Shown here: positions 1 through 9,158 of the stretch, piece by piece
How positions within the stretch are numbered: the first letter of the stretch is position 1
Layout of the letters: each line of letters begins with the position of its first letter
Source of the DNA: Parvibaculum sp.
GTDB taxonomy: Bacteria > Pseudomonadota > Alphaproteobacteria > Parvibaculales > Parvibaculaceae
Assembly (NCBI GenBank): GCA_031291615.1
Contig: JARLIS010000058.1
Coordinates: 78,196 to 142,195 of the forward strand
Length of the DNA stretch: 64,000 nucleotides
Direction: 5' to 3'
Made by a program: the position numbers and the translations under genes
Notes under the pieces: model-generated
Database searches by the model: none
What the model was told of the DNA's origin: nothing
What the model saw: the letters and a program-made list of their open reading frames with translations, nothing else

Positions 1-255
1 GCCAAGAGCCTCATCGTCGATGCGCGGCAGACGTCGCAATCCTATCGGCAGGTGGCCGAGGATCTCGACCGCCTCATCAAAGTCAACGGACCGGCCATCG
101 ACCGTCTCAGCCATAACGGGCTCTCGCAGCTTCCCCAGCTTGTGAGAGAGATGCGTTCGCTTGTCGGCACGCTCGACCGCGTCGTATCCCGCGCGCAGGA
201 CGATCCGGCGCGTTTCATCACCGGCAACAACGTTCCCGAGGTGACGGCCAAATGA
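1..255 (+). CDS. MCE/MlaD-family substrate-binding protein, C-terminal fragment
   Basis: Frame 1 is open from the window edge to a TGA at 253-255, so this is the 3' end of a longer gene (84 residues visible). The visible part is helical, with heptad-like spacing (RLIKVNGPAIDRL, LVREMRSLVGTLDRV). That matches the long C-terminal helices of MCE proteins, which form the tunnel or needle that moves phospholipids between inner and outer membranes. The stop overlaps the next start (ATGA at 252-255), and that gene is an ABC-transport auxiliary lipoprotein. This pairing is typical of Mla/Pqi-like operons and is the main reason for the call. The MCE domain itself is outside the window, so the assignment is inference from context plus helix pattern. 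Confidence 0.6.
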   Translation, partial: AKSLIVDARQTSQSYRQVAEDLDRLIKVNGPAIDRLSHNGLSQLPQLVREMRSLVGTLDRVVSRAQDDPARFITGNNVPEVTAK

Positions 256-893
256 AGAAACGTATTGCCCGCCTGGGCCTTGCCCTGCTGCTTGCCGCGC
301 CACTCGGCGCCTGCGCCCTTGCCAATGCAGGCAGCGGGCCGGCGCCGCGCCTGTTCACGCTCACGACGCCCCAGTCCGCGGTTGCGGACGGACGTACGGC
401 AGTCCAGTTGCAGATCAGCGAATTCGCCGCGCCTGCCGCCATCGACACGACGCGCATCGTCTTTCAGGAAAACGCGAACGAGATCAAGTATTACGCCGAA
501 GCGAGGTGGAGCGACACCGCGCCCAATATGATCCAGACGCTTCTCTCGCAGACGCTGGAGAATTCGGGCCGCTTTGCCTCCGTGTTCTCGCACGGCGCCG
601 ATCTCAACAGCGACTACATGCTGATGGGCGACATCAGGCAATTTGCGGCGGTGGCGGGGACGGACGACAAGGGAGGCGGCACGTCGGTGCACGTCGATCT
701 CTTCATGCGGCTCGTCAGGATCAACGACCGGACTGTCACGGCGGCCAGGGACTTCAGCGTCGTCGTGCCGGTGACCGGCAGCGGCATTGCCTCCGTCGTT
801 GCGGCCTATGACGCCGGTCTCCACAAGGTGCTTGGCGACATTTCGCTCTGGACCATCCAGCAGACGACGAAGTCCGCGTCTCCTTCTTCCTAG
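252..893 (+). CDS. ABC-type transport auxiliary lipoprotein (PqiC/LptE-like, ABC_trans_aux family)
   Basis: 213 aa. It begins with a lipoprotein signal peptide (MKKRIARLGLALLLAAPLGAC); the lipobox LGAC puts the lipidated Cys at about residue 21. The mature part contains the PRLFTL segment near its start and the alternating strand/helix pattern of the PF03886-type outer-membrane lipoproteins that accompany MCE/Mla transporters (known for PqiC/YmbA). It would sit at the inner face of the outer membrane and receive lipid from the MCE protein. It is translationally coupled to the upstream MCE fragment by an ATGA overlap. It is convergent with the next gene and shares the bases CTAG at 890-893 as both stop codons. 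Confidence 0.8.
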   Translation: MKKRIARLGLALLLAAPLGACALANAGSGPAPRLFTLTTPQSAVADGRTAVQLQISEFAAPAAIDTTRIVFQENANEIKYYAEARWSDTAPNMIQTLLSQTLENSGRFASVFSHGADLNSDYMLMGDIRQFAAVAGTDDKGGGTSVHVDLFMRLVRINDRTVTAARDFSVVVPVTGSGIASVVAAYDAGLHKVLGDISLWTIQQTTKSASPSS

Positions 894-3082
894 GAGAGCT
901 TTCCGCTCGCCTGGGCAAGCATCAGATAGACCTTGCCGGTATCCGAGCTGAGGTAGGTTTCCACGAGAATATTGTCGCGGTCGCGCGAGGCGGCGGAGGC
1001 GAGCAGGCGCTCGAACAGATCGACGAACCGGTCCACATGCTCGCGGAACTCAGGCTCGTTGCGATAGTTGACGGCGATGCGATCGTAAAGCTGGCGTCCG
1101 GCGATGCTGTAGAGCCGCCGGGCGAAGACATTGCGCTCGCCAGCCTGATAGCGCTGCCAGAGATCCGGCGGCGGGCTTTGTTCAAGCGCCCGGTCGAGGT
1201 CGATGGCGAGCGCCTGCAAGGTCTCGATCACCTGCAAGGATGAGCGATGAAACTCGCTATCGGCCGCCGCCTCGGCGCTTTCGCGCGGCGGGACAAGCGG
1301 CGGCTCGGCGTGGTTGCGTCCGGCGGCGGCGAGGAGATCGGAAATGCCCCAGCGCCTTGCGGGTTCGGCGCGCGGCGCGTCGGCGGGTTTCGGCGGCGGG
1401 GCCGGATTGGGCGCGAGATTGGCGGCGGGCGAGGGCGCTGCGCGGTCGAGCACGCGGGCATGGCGCACCACGATGTCGGCAATGGCCGCAAGCGCCGCTA
1501 CCTGTTCCTGCAGGACATGGTTGAGCGAGGCGGCGCTATGGGCCGCGTCGTTCGGCATGCGCGCGATGCGTGTTTCGAGCTCGTTTGCGGCATCTTCCAT
1601 GGCGCGTCCGGCGTCGCGCGCCGCGCCGCCGAGGCGGATCATCGCGGCGTTGAAGCGCTCGCCCGCAATGTCGCTTTCCGAAATCGCGTCGCCGACGAGG
1701 TGGCGCATTTCGGCTGCGCGCAGCGCTAGGTCCGAGGTGAGGGTGGAGGAGGCGCGGGTCACTTCGGCGATCATATTCGTCGTCGCGCTGCGAAGTTCCT
1801 CGGCGGTCGCCGCGATGGTTTCGGTTGCCGTGCGGGTCACGTCTTCGCTCAAGGCGGCGGTGGCGGCGCGCAGCTCGTCGACGGTCGCGCCGATGGCGCG
1901 CGTCGCGGCGCCTGCCGAGCGGCTGATCGCGCCCGAGGCCTCGTCTACTTCCGAAACGGCGCGCGAGACTTCACCGGAAATTTCGGCGCGAACGGTTGCC
2001 GCGCGTTTTGCGGCGCTGTCGAAGGTCGCATTGAGGCTCGTCGCAAGTTCGGACGCCGCGCGGGAAATCTCCGCCGTGCGCTCTCCCATCACCGTCGTTG
2101 CGGCGGCCAGCTGGTCGCGGTTGCCTTCGAAGACGGCTTCGAGCCGGCGGCGTTCCTCGTCCAGCCGGTTCGCCGCGTCGGCGATGATCTGGCGCTGCGT
2201 CTCGTAGCGCGTCGTCAACTGGTCGGCCTTGCCGAGCGCGCCCGCCGCCACGACTTCGAGCCGCGAGGCCTGGCGGTCGAAGGTCGATGCGGTGGCGTCG
2301 GCGCTCGCGCGGGCCGCTTCGCTGACGCGGGCCAGCGTTTCCGTTTCCGCGACGATGCGCGCGCCCGCCGTCTGCAATGTTTCTTCCGCCTCGCCGATGA
2401 GGCCGCGCACCGCATCGACCTGCTGGCGAAGCCCGCGCGAAATCGTGTCGTTCTCGGTGCCGAGCCTGCGGCCGATTTCGATCAGGCTGTCGCGATGTTC
2501 CTTCAGCAATTCTTCCATGTGCAGGGTGCGCGTTTCGGCCCGCTCCGTGCCGCGGTCGATCTCGCCGATCTCCTCGCTCACCAGCGCCTTCAGCCGGCTC
2601 GTTTCGGCAAGCGCGTCCGCCAGACCCGCTTTCAGCCGGTCGAGTTCGCCGCGCACGGCCTGCGCGATCGAGATGATCTCGTCGCTTGCCGGGTCGGCGG
2701 GATCGGTGAGGCGGATGGCGGTGCGGGCAAGGGCGTCCGCCATCAATTTCATTTCCTGCCCGCGCCAGACCGTCCAGGCGGCGAGCCAGATGAGGATGAG
2801 GGGCGTCAGCACGCCGCCGGCGACCAGAAGGGCTTCCGGCCGCGTCATGTTGTCGATGCCTTGCGGGCCGAAGAAGCCCCAGACATAGGCCGCGCCTGCG
2901 CCCAGCGCGAGGAAGCTTGCAGCGGTGGCGACGGCGGGAATGCGGCTCGAAGGCCGGCGCGCGATCATGCGGTAGAGGGCGCCGCCTGTCGGCGAGTCCT
3001 CGTTTGCCGCCTTGACCGGCGGCTCGGACGCGTCGGCTGTGTCCTTGCCGAGCGTTTTTTGTGCCAAATCCAGATTTTTCAT
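890..3082 (-). CDS. Large inner-membrane protein with two TM segments and long coiled coil (TipN-like architecture)
   Basis: 730 aa from the ATG at 3082 (MKNLDLAQ). That ATG has GGGG about 8 nt upstream; an in-frame ATG at 3097 lacks a ribosome binding site. A short cytoplasmic N-terminus is followed by two hydrophobic segments (around residues 45-70, AATAASFLALGAGAAYVW, and 80-105, LLVAGGVLTPLILIWLAAW). About 400 residues of Ala/Glu/Arg/Thr-rich helix follow, with the heptad character of a coiled coil. A Pro/Ala-rich linker (AAPSPAANLAPNPAPPPKP) comes next, then a C-terminal folded domain (from about residue 600, LQVIETLQALAIDLDRAL to the end). The layout resembles the polarity factor TipN of Caulobacter, but no diagnostic motif is visible and homology is not established. 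It could equally be an uncharacterised scaffold. Downstream it converges on the lipoprotein gene. Confidence 0.6.
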   Translation of the reverse strand: MKNLDLAQKTLGKDTADASEPPVKAANEDSPTGGALYRMIARRPSSRIPAVATAASFLALGAGAAYVWGFFGPQGIDNMTRPEALLVAGGVLTPLILIWLAAWTVWRGQEMKLMADALARTAIRLTDPADPASDEIISIAQAVRGELDRLKAGLADALAETSRLKALVSEEIGEIDRGTERAETRTLHMEELLKEHRDSLIEIGRRLGTENDTISRGLRQQVDAVRGLIGEAEETLQTAGARIVAETETLARVSEAARASADATASTFDRQASRLEVVAAGALGKADQLTTRYETQRQIIADAANRLDEERRRLEAVFEGNRDQLAAATTVMGERTAEISRAASELATSLNATFDSAAKRAATVRAEISGEVSRAVSEVDEASGAISRSAGAATRAIGATVDELRAATAALSEDVTRTATETIAATAEELRSATTNMIAEVTRASSTLTSDLALRAAEMRHLVGDAISESDIAGERFNAAMIRLGGAARDAGRAMEDAANELETRIARMPNDAAHSAASLNHVLQEQVAALAAIADIVVRHARVLDRAAPSPAANLAPNPAPPPKPADAPRAEPARRWGISDLLAAAGRNHAEPPLVPPRESAEAAADSEFHRSSLQVIETLQALAIDLDRALEQSPPPDLWQRYQAGERNVFARRLYSIAGRQLYDRIAVNYRNEPEFREHVDRFVDLFERLLASAASRDRDNILVETYLSSDTGKVYLMLAQASGKLS

Positions 3083-3252
3083 GAGCTTACCCCGCATCCG
3101 CTCGCTTTTTCAGCGTGTCGGATGGCGGGCCCGGCGTCAACTGCGAGGCTGCCGAAATGGGCCCCCGTGTGAGCCGTATGGCGCTTTAAGGGTTCATTTC
3201 CTGTCTCCGGCCTAGCCTCATTCTGCCAGGAAAGCCGCGGGGAAAGACCCGG

Positions 3253-3642
3253 ATGGGAGACGCCATGACATTCTCGAACGCCGCAACCGCCGAAAACGCC
3301 GACGCATTCGGCGGCGGCCAGAGCGGGCGTCCTCTCGATCTCGTGCACCTTTCAAAATACACGCTGGGCGACCGGAGCCTCGAAGCCGAGCTTCTCGGCC
3401 TTTTCCGCGCACAGGCCGGCATCTATGTCGCGCGGCTCGAAACGGCCGCGACCGACAAGGAATGGCGCGACGCCGCGCATAGCCTCAAGGGCTCCGCGCG
3501 CGGGCTCGGCGCGTGGACGCTCGGAGACGTGGCCGAGGAGGCCGAGCGACTGGATGACGCTTCATCGCGCTCGTCCATGATCGCCCGCATCCGCGAGACC
3601 ATTGCGGTGGTCAATCATTTCATCGACGGGTTGATGGCCTAG
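3253..3642 (+). CDS. Hpt domain histidine phosphotransfer protein
   Basis: 129 aa. The segment AAHSLKGSARGLGAW carries the Hpt consensus H-x-L-K-G-S-A. His76 is the predicted phospho-acceptor that relays phosphate between receiver domains in a phosphorelay. Predicted helices on either side (LEAELLGLFRAQ before, LGDVAEEAERLDD after) fit the four-helix Hpt bundle. An alternative start at 3265 (MTFSN) would remove four residues. The N-terminal 30 residues look disordered. The gene stands alone, with the coiled-coil gene divergent upstream and a ClC gene convergent downstream (3-bp gap), so its partner kinase is not evident. It lacks the ChpT-type pseudo-kinase fold, so it is not the CckA-CtrA phosphotransferase. 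Confidence 0.85.
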   Translation: MGDAMTFSNAATAENADAFGGGQSGRPLDLVHLSKYTLGDRSLEAELLGLFRAQAGIYVARLETAATDKEWRDAAHSLKGSARGLGAWTLGDVAEEAERLDDASSRSSMIARIRETIAVVNHFIDGLMA

Positions 3643-3645
3643 GGC

Positions 3646-5478
3646 TCATCCCTTGGTCGGTCCCAGAGGAAACATATCCTCCCGCCCCAGTTCGCCGCCG
3701 CGCTGGCGTTCCAGTTCCTGCGTGTAGCGCCGGAAGGCATAGGCTTCCGTGAGATAACCGACGACGCGCAGGTCTTCGAGATTGTCGAGCACCGGCAGCG
3801 TTTCGGTTTCCGCCGCTTCGAAGCGCTTCAGCGCCACGCGGATATTTTCGTTCCTCAGCAGGTAGAAGCCGCGGCTCTGCGCGAGATCGCCGGCGACGAG
3901 GGTGGCAGCCGCATCGGTGAGGTCGGGATCGTGCACCGTCGCCATATCGACCGTGCCGCGATAGCGCCCGCTCTCCTCGACGGCGAAAACGCGCTTCGAT
4001 GCGCCAAGCGGCACTTTCGCGCGGAGCTGCGTAAGCGTCATGCCGACAGGAACGGTTACCGGGTCGGAACGCATCATGCGTCCGGCCGTCAGGTCGGCGA
4101 TCCAGCCGATGTCATGCGCGCCCGAAATCGGCAGGCCGCGCAGGTGGAAGCGCCAGGTCGAGAAGGAGTAGCCGAAGGCGAGGCGCACGATGGTCGAGGC
4201 CATGACGACCGCGACGAGCACGCCCATCGTCACCGGGAAATTGCCCGTGCCTTCCAGCACCAGCAGCACCATGGTGATCGGGGCGCCGATGATCGCCGCG
4301 CCCACGGCGCCCATGCCGACGAGCATGAAGGCCACCTGCTGATCGGCAAGGTCCGGCGCGATGAATGCCATTGCCTCGACCAGCGCGCCGCCGAGCAGCA
4401 CGCCGAGGAACAGCGATGACGAAAACATGCCGCCGCGCAGGCCCGCGCCAAGCGTGATGGCCGAGGCGATCAGCTTTCCGAACAAGAGCGCCGTCACCAT
4501 CAGGAAGGTGCGCGAATGTTCGAGCTGGTACTGGATCGCGCCGTGGCCGGAGCCGAGGATTTGCGGCGAGCCGAGCGTGAGCAGCGTCAGGGCCGCGCCG
4601 CCTATTGCCGGGCGGAGCCAGATGGGCAACGGATGCAGGATGCGCTCGGCCAGCGTCACGGCGCGCATGGTGAGGATCGAGAAGCCCGCCGCCGCAATGC
4701 CGACAATGGCGAAGAGAAGATAGACTATCGGTTCGAGGTGGAACGTCTCGGTCACAGCAAATAGAGGCGCGTCGTTGCCGAGGATGCGCACCGTCAGCGT
4801 GCCGGCGAGTGCAGCCACCGCGACGGGGGCGAGCGCCTTGGGCGAATAGCTTCCGAGCACCAGTTCGAAGCCGTAGAAAGCGCCGGCGAGAGGCGCGTTG
4901 AAGGCCGAGGCGATGGCGGCCGCCGCGCCCGCCGTGACGAATACCCGCGCATCGTCGCGGCGCAGGCGGAAATATTGCGAGAACCACGAAAAGATCGCGC
5001 CGCCGAACTGGGTATAGCCCGCTTCCATGCCGACCGAAGCGCCCGCCGAGTTCGACAGCATGGTGGCGACGGTGAGGCGGATCGAATCCGGCACGGACAT
5101 GCGCCCGCCATACATCGCATTGGCTTCCACCGGGTCGACGATGTCGGCGGAGCGGCTTTTGCGGATGAGCCAGGCGAGGATGCCGAAGAGGAGGCCGCCC
5201 GCCGCCGGCACGATGATGAGCCGGGCAAGGTCGATCTTCGTCTGCGCGCTCAGATAGCTGCCGGGCGTCAGGCCGAAATTGATGTCGTGGAGCGTATAGA
5301 CCGTTTCGCGGATCAGGTAGACGGCGGCGCCGACAATGACGCCGAGCGGCGCGCAGGCGAATATCAGTCCCGCTTCCCAGCTCCTGAGCGCGCGGCGCAG
5401 CGCCTCGTAGCGAAGCAGCAGAATGCGCGGGAGCCTGCGCATGCGGGTGGAGATATTTGTGCGGTCGAGCGCCATCAT
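3646..5478 (-). CDS. ClC-family chloride channel/antiporter with C-terminal CBS pair
   Basis: 610 aa integral membrane protein. Conserved ClC segments are visible: [18 protein letters not shown] (equivalent of the GREGP gating loop, Glu retained), [18 protein letters not shown] (equivalent of GxFxP), [15 protein letters not shown], and [13 protein letters not shown]. About 130 residues of cytosolic C-terminus follow (from [22 protein letters not shown]), consistent with two CBS repeats that usually bind adenine nucleotides. The canonical GSGIP selectivity loop is not recognisable; the corresponding region reads [18 protein letters not shown]. Two ATGs (5478 and 5475) follow AAGGGAGAT. The first overlaps the stop of the upstream FAD oxidoreductase as ATGA, so the two are translationally coupled. 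Whether it is a channel or a Cl-/H+ exchanger cannot be told by eye. Confidence 0.85.
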   Translation of the reverse strand: MMALDRTNISTRMRRLPRILLLRYEALRRALRSWEAGLIFACAPLGVIVGAAVYLIRETVYTLHDINFGLTPGSYLSAQTKIDLARLIIVPAAGGLLFGILAWLIRKSRSADIVDPVEANAMYGGRMSVPDSIRLTVATMLSNSAGASVGMEAGYTQFGGAIFSWFSQYFRLRRDDARVFVTAGAAAAIASAFNAPLAGAFYGFELVLGSYSPKALAPVAVAALAGTLTVRILGNDAPLFAVTETFHLEPIVYLLFAIVGIAAAGFSILTMRAVTLAERILHPLPIWLRPAIGGAALTLLTLGSPQILGSGHGAIQYQLEHSRTFLMVTALLFGKLIASAITLGAGLRGGMFSSSLFLGVLLGGALVEAMAFIAPDLADQQVAFMLVGMGAVGAAIIGAPITMVLLVLEGTGNFPVTMGVLVAVVMASTIVRLAFGYSFSTWRFHLRGLPISGAHDIGWIADLTAGRMMRSDPVTVPVGMTLTQLRAKVPLGASKRVFAVEESGRYRGTVDMATVHDPDLTDAAATLVAGDLAQSRGFYLLRNENIRVALKRFEAAETETLPVLDNLEDLRVVGYLTEAYAFRRYTQELERQRGGELGREDMFPLGPTKG

Positions 5479-6617
5479 ATCTCCCTTGCGCCGAGGCGGT
5501 TTGCGACTTCGCTGGCGATGGCGAGCGAGGAGGTGAGGCCCGGGCTCTCGATGCCGAAGAGATTGACGAGACCCGCCAGCCCATGCGTTTCGGGGCCCGA
5601 GATCACGAAATCGGACGCCGGTTCGCCGGGGCCGCCGAGCTTGGGGCGGATGCCCGCATAAGCGGGCGCGAGCGCGCCGTCCTTGAGGCCCGGCCAGTAT
5701 TTGCGGATCGCCGCATAGAAGGCCTCGCCGCGCTTCGGATCGACGGCGTAGTCCGTCTCGCGGATTTCGCCGGCTTCCGGCGTCAGCCATTCGACATCGG
5801 GGCCGAAGCGCGCCGCGCCGCCCATGTCGAGCGTCAGATGGACGCCGAGGCCCGCTTTTTCGGGCACGGGATAGATGAGGCGCGAGAAGGGCGCGCGGCC
5901 TGTCAGCGTGAAATAGTTGCCCTTGGCGAAATGCGCCGACGGCACATGCGCGGCGTCGAGCCCGTCGATCCGGCGCGCAAGCGCGGGCGCGGAAAGCCCG
6001 GCGCTGTTGACGAGAAGGCGCGTCTTGAGCCGCATCGGCGCCGCGCCGCCGACATGCAGCAAAAATCCGTCCCGGATCGCCTCGATCCGCTCGACCGACG
6101 CGCCGAAGGCGATGGCGCCGCCATGGTCTTCCAGCTCGCCTTGCAAGCTCAGCATGAAGGCATGGCTGTCGAGGATCGCCGTCGAGGGGGAGTGGAGGGC
6201 GGCCGCCGCCCGGAGTTCGGGCTCCGCCCGGCATGCGTCCGCGCCGCTGATTTCCACTATGTCGCCGACGCCGTTGGCGCGCGCCTGCGCGGCGATGGCC
6301 GCAAGTTCTCCTGCTTGCGCCTCGTCGGTGGCGACGATGAACTTCCCGCAATGCTTATGGGGGAGGCCGTGGCCCATCAGATAGTCGTGAAGCCTGATCC
6401 GGCCTTCGACGCAAAGACGCGCCTTCAGGCTGCCCGGCGCGTAATAGATGCCCGCATGGATGACTTCGCTGTTCCGCGCCGAGGTTTCGGTGCCGATGCG
6501 CCCATGCCGTTCCAGCACGACGACCTCATGGCCGCGCAGCGCGAGCGCGCGGGCGCAGGCGAGGCCGACGGCTCCCGCACCCACCACCACTGACCCCACT
6601 TCGGCAATGTCGGTCAT
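5475..6617 (-). CDS. FAD-dependent oxidoreductase, L-2-hydroxyglutarate oxidase (LhgO)-like
   Basis: 380 aa from MTDIAEVG at 6617, which has AGGA 8 nt upstream; an ATG 24 nt earlier is too close to its purine tract. The N-terminal Rossmann motif [16 protein letters not shown] is followed by [28 protein letters not shown]. The [11 protein letters not shown](I)YY block is characteristic of the DAO-superfamily branch containing L-2-hydroxyglutarate dehydrogenase/oxidase. The C-terminal [31 protein letters not shown] matches the second FAD-contacting segment of that branch. It would oxidise a 2-hydroxy acid, probably repairing L-2-hydroxyglutarate. It overlaps the ClC gene by 4 nt; no functional link is known. 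Confidence 0.8.
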   Translation of the reverse strand: MTDIAEVGSVVVGAGAVGLACARALALRGHEVVVLERHGRIGTETSARNSEVIHAGIYYAPGSLKARLCVEGRIRLHDYLMGHGLPHKHCGKFIVATDEAQAGELAAIAAQARANGVGDIVEISGADACRAEPELRAAAALHSPSTAILDSHAFMLSLQGELEDHGGAIAFGASVERIEAIRDGFLLHVGGAAPMRLKTRLLVNSAGLSAPALARRIDGLDAAHVPSAHFAKGNYFTLTGRAPFSRLIYPVPEKAGLGVHLTLDMGGAARFGPDVEWLTPEAGEIRETDYAVDPKRGEAFYAAIRKYWPGLKDGALAPAYAGIRPKLGGPGEPASDFVISGPETHGLAGLVNLFGIESPGLTSSLAIASEVANRLGAREI

Positions 6618-6812
6618 TCCGGTTTTCCTGCATTCCTGCAAGAGGTTGTGCCGGTTTCATCGCCCTTGGGCAAGGCCCAAAGGCGCGCCGCCGCTACGTC
6701 ATCGAAAGAGGCATCAGATAGCAGTTGCGGCACCCCATCCCTTTCGCATTTATAGGGTCAGGAAACTGGACCGCGCGGCATCAGACCGGCGGCTGAACGG
6801 AGGATTTTCAAC

Positions 6813-8048
6813 ATGGCGGAAGCCTGGATCATCGACGCGGCCCGCACGCCGCGTGGCGTCGGCAAGGTCGGCAAGGGCGCGCTCTCTGAGGTGCATCCCC
6901 AGCGCATTCTCTCGACGGTGCTGAAGGCGCTGGCCGAGCGTAACAACCTCAATACGGCGGAAGTCGACGACGTCATCATGGGTTGCGGCACCCAGTCGGG
7001 CAAGCAGGGCGCCTGCATCGCCCGCATGTCGGCGCTCGATGCCGGTTACAACACGCTGGCGCCGGGCTTCTCGCTCGACCGCTTCTGCGGTTCGGGTCTC
7101 ACGGCGGTCAATCTCGGCGCCATGGGCATCATGTCCGGCGCGCAGGATCTCATCGTCGCCGGCGGCGTCGAGAGCATGTCGCATGGATCGACCCTGCCGC
7201 GCACGGCCGGCGCCGTCATCGACAGCAACAACACGCATCTGCGCGACATCCATCCGCAGCCGCATCAGGGCATCTGCGCCGACCTCATCGCCACGCTTGA
7301 AGGCATTACGCGCGAGGACACCGACAAGCTCGCCGCCGAAAGCCAGGCGCGCGCCGACAATGCGATCAAAAACGGCTACTTCAAGAAGTCGCTCGTGCCC
7401 GTCTATCACGATGACGGCCGCGTCGCGCTCGACCGCGAAGAGTTCCCGCGTCCCGGCACGACGCTTGAAAGCCTTTCGACGCTGAAGCCCGCCTTCCAGG
7501 CGATGTACGAGTTTCCTCTCGACGAGGAAGGCCTCACCTACAAGAAGCTCGTCCAGAAGACCTATCCGGACGTGAAGATCGAGCACATCCATCACGCCGG
7601 CAATTCGTCGGGCGTTGTGGACGGCGCGGGCGCGGTCATTCTCGCTTCGCCCGAATATGCCAAGGCCCATGGGCTGAAGCCGCGTGCGCGCATCGTTGCA
7701 CTCTCGACGGCGGGCGACAGCCCCGAGCTCATGCTCAACGCGCCTGTTCCGGCCGCGCTGAAGGCGCTGAAGATGGCCGGCATGAAGATCAGCGACATCG
7801 ATCTCATCGAGATCAACGAGGCTTTCGCCGTCGTTCCGCTGAAGTTCATGCGCGATCTCGACATCGACCCGGCGATCGTCAACGTCAATGGCGGCGCCAT
7901 GGCGCTCGGCCATCCGATCGGCGCGACGGGTGCGATCATCCTCGGCACGCTGATCGACGAGATGGAGCGCCGCGATCTCTCGACCGGCCTCGTTACGCTT
8001 TGCGCCGCCGGCGGCATGGCGCCCTGCGTCATCGTCGAACGGATGTAA
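6813..8048 (+). CDS. Acetyl-CoA C-acetyltransferase / thiolase
   Basis: 411 aa, preceded by a strong GGAGG 10 nt upstream. The family hallmarks are in order: nucleophile Cys92 in DRFCGSGLTAVN, GGVESMSHG, the EINEAFAVVPLKFMRDL segment, the GGAMALGHPIGATGA His motif, and the C-terminal TLCAAGGMAPCVIVERM with the acid/base Cys. It catalyses CoA-dependent cleavage or condensation of 3-ketoacyl-CoA. Length and motifs fit the degradative thiolases that often pair with 3-hydroxyacyl-CoA dehydrogenases, but no beta-oxidation partner lies in the window. It is monocistronic, with a good intrinsic terminator 20 nt after the stop. Chain-length specificity cannot be read from the sequence. Confidence 0.92.
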   Translation: MAEAWIIDAARTPRGVGKVGKGALSEVHPQRILSTVLKALAERNNLNTAEVDDVIMGCGTQSGKQGACIARMSALDAGYNTLAPGFSLDRFCGSGLTAVNLGAMGIMSGAQDLIVAGGVESMSHGSTLPRTAGAVIDSNNTHLRDIHPQPHQGICADLIATLEGITREDTDKLAAESQARADNAIKNGYFKKSLVPVYHDDGRVALDREEFPRPGTTLESLSTLKPAFQAMYEFPLDEEGLTYKKLVQKTYPDVKIEHIHHAGNSSGVVDGAGAVILASPEYAKAHGLKPRARIVALSTAGDSPELMLNAPVPAALKALKMAGMKISDIDLIEINEAFAVVPLKFMRDLDIDPAIVNVNGGAMALGHPIGATGAIILGTLIDEMERRDLSTGLVTLCAAGGMAPCVIVERM

Positions 8049-8066
8049 TCTTCCAAACTCCCGAAA

Positions 8067-8098
8067 GGGCCGGTGCCGCGAAGCATCGGCCCTTTTTT
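8067..8098 (+). terminator. Intrinsic terminator after thiolase
   Basis: The stem GGGCCGGTGC/GCATCGGCCC (8067-8076 and 8083-8092, one G-U pair) has a 6-nt loop and is followed by TTTTTT at 8093-8098. It lies 18 nt past the thiolase stop and overlaps the last codon of the convergent glycosidase gene. Confidence 0.9.
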
Positions 8099-9158
8099 AT
8101 TGCGCTTCCATTTCGGCTTGCGTGATGCGCCAGTGGCCGTCGAGCCACTGCACGATTTCGCGCGCGGCGGCATGGTCGATGGCGGCATAGCGTTCGCGGA
8201 GCTTTGCCGCGCGGGGCCCGAGCTTGTCGAGGCCGGCATCCTGGAAGGCGATGATGTCGAGCTGCACGCGTTTCGCGAGCTCCTTACCGAGCACGGTTTC
8301 CGCGGCGCGCATGAAGGCCTGGCCGTATTCGTAGTCCTCGCCCTTCGCATAGGACTCCGCCAGCGTCAGCGCCGGAATGCGGCTCAGCACCGGTTGCAGG
8401 GCGGGGTTCACGCCATGCGCCGCCACATGCGCGCCCATGGAAGCGGGGCGGCCGGTGAAGGCGCGCAAATGCAGATGCGGCGACATGCGCGGCCCGTCAT
8501 TCACCGGATAATTGTCCCAGATGAAAGGCTTGCGGCCGAGTTGCTCCGTCACCCTGGCAAGATGGCCCGGCGAGAATTCCCGCGCGCAGACTTCCTCGCC
8601 CGTCCAGAAAAGCTCGATCGATTTATCGAGGAGCTTGCCGAGGTCTTCGAGGTAGCGGGGCGGGCGCTGGCCGAAGAGAAGATCGAGGATGGGATCGTCC
8701 GTGTAGTAGCTCGGGCAGACGATGAGACGCGTCGCCCTGGTGATCCCGCCGACAAAGTCGATCACGCGCGCCTGCGCTTCGGCGAGGTCCGGTTGCGAAC
8801 CCTTCATGTCGTCGAAGCAGATCGCCAGATCGTCGAGGCCGAGCGTGTCGAGCCATTCGAGCTTGCGCTTCAGCGCCGCTTTCGCGCTCGCGTCGAAGTC
8901 GCGGTAAATCTCGTAGGGGCTGAGGCCGACGCCGAAGCGGACGCCTCTGGCGCGGCAGGCGGCGGAGAACCGGCGCAGCATCTCGGCTTCGGCGGGGGCG
9001 TGTTCCTCCCGCCAGCGGCGGCGGAGGAAGGCGTCCGCCTTGGGCGCATAGAGATAGAAGCCATAGCCCGCGCCGGCGAGGCTGGACATGGTTTCGGTCC
9101 GCGCCGCCTCGCTCCAGGGCGTGCCGTAAAAGCCTTCGATGATGCCGAGTTCCGTCAT
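8097..9158 (-). CDS. GH84-type beta-N-acetylglucosaminidase (O-GlcNAcase-like)
   Basis: 353 aa from the ATG at 9158 (MTELGIIEGFYGTPWS), which follows GGGGGAG at the right spacing; an in-frame upstream ATG at 9215 is not supported. The opening EGFYGTPW and the later YLYAPKAD are conserved in the GH84 catalytic TIM barrel. The tandem acidic pair in ICFDDMKG matches the two catalytic Asp residues of the substrate-assisted mechanism. FIWDNYPVND is the substrate-pocket segment. No signal peptide is present, so it is probably cytoplasmic, unlike the large secreted clostridial enzymes. It consists of the catalytic domain only, followed by a short helical tail. It is convergent with the thiolase. The physiological substrate is unknown. 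Confidence 0.88.
   Translation of the reverse strand: MTELGIIEGFYGTPWSEAARTETMSSLAGAGYGFYLYAPKADAFLRRRWREEHAPAEAEMLRRFSAACRARGVRFGVGLSPYEIYRDFDASAKAALKRKLEWLDTLGLDDLAICFDDMKGSQPDLAEAQARVIDFVGGITRATRLIVCPSYYTDDPILDLLFGQRPPRYLEDLGKLLDKSIELFWTGEEVCAREFSPGHLARVTEQLGRKPFIWDNYPVNDGPRMSPHLHLRAFTGRPASMGAHVAAHGVNPALQPVLSRIPALTLAESYAKGEDYEYGQAFMRAAETVLGKELAKRVQLDIIAFQDAGLDKLGPRAAKLRERYAAIDHAAAREIVQWLDGHWRITQAEMEAQ

Noticed and set aside
3253..3642. ChpT-like phosphotransferase for the CckA relay
   Set aside because: The protein is a short monomeric-type Hpt; ChpT has a histidine-kinase-like dimer with a degenerate ATPase domain of about 220 aa.
5479..6351. In-frame upstream extension of the ClC gene
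   Set aside because: It is Arg-rich and lies inside the FAD oxidoreductase in another frame. The ATG at 5478 has a good ribosome binding site and coupling overlap.
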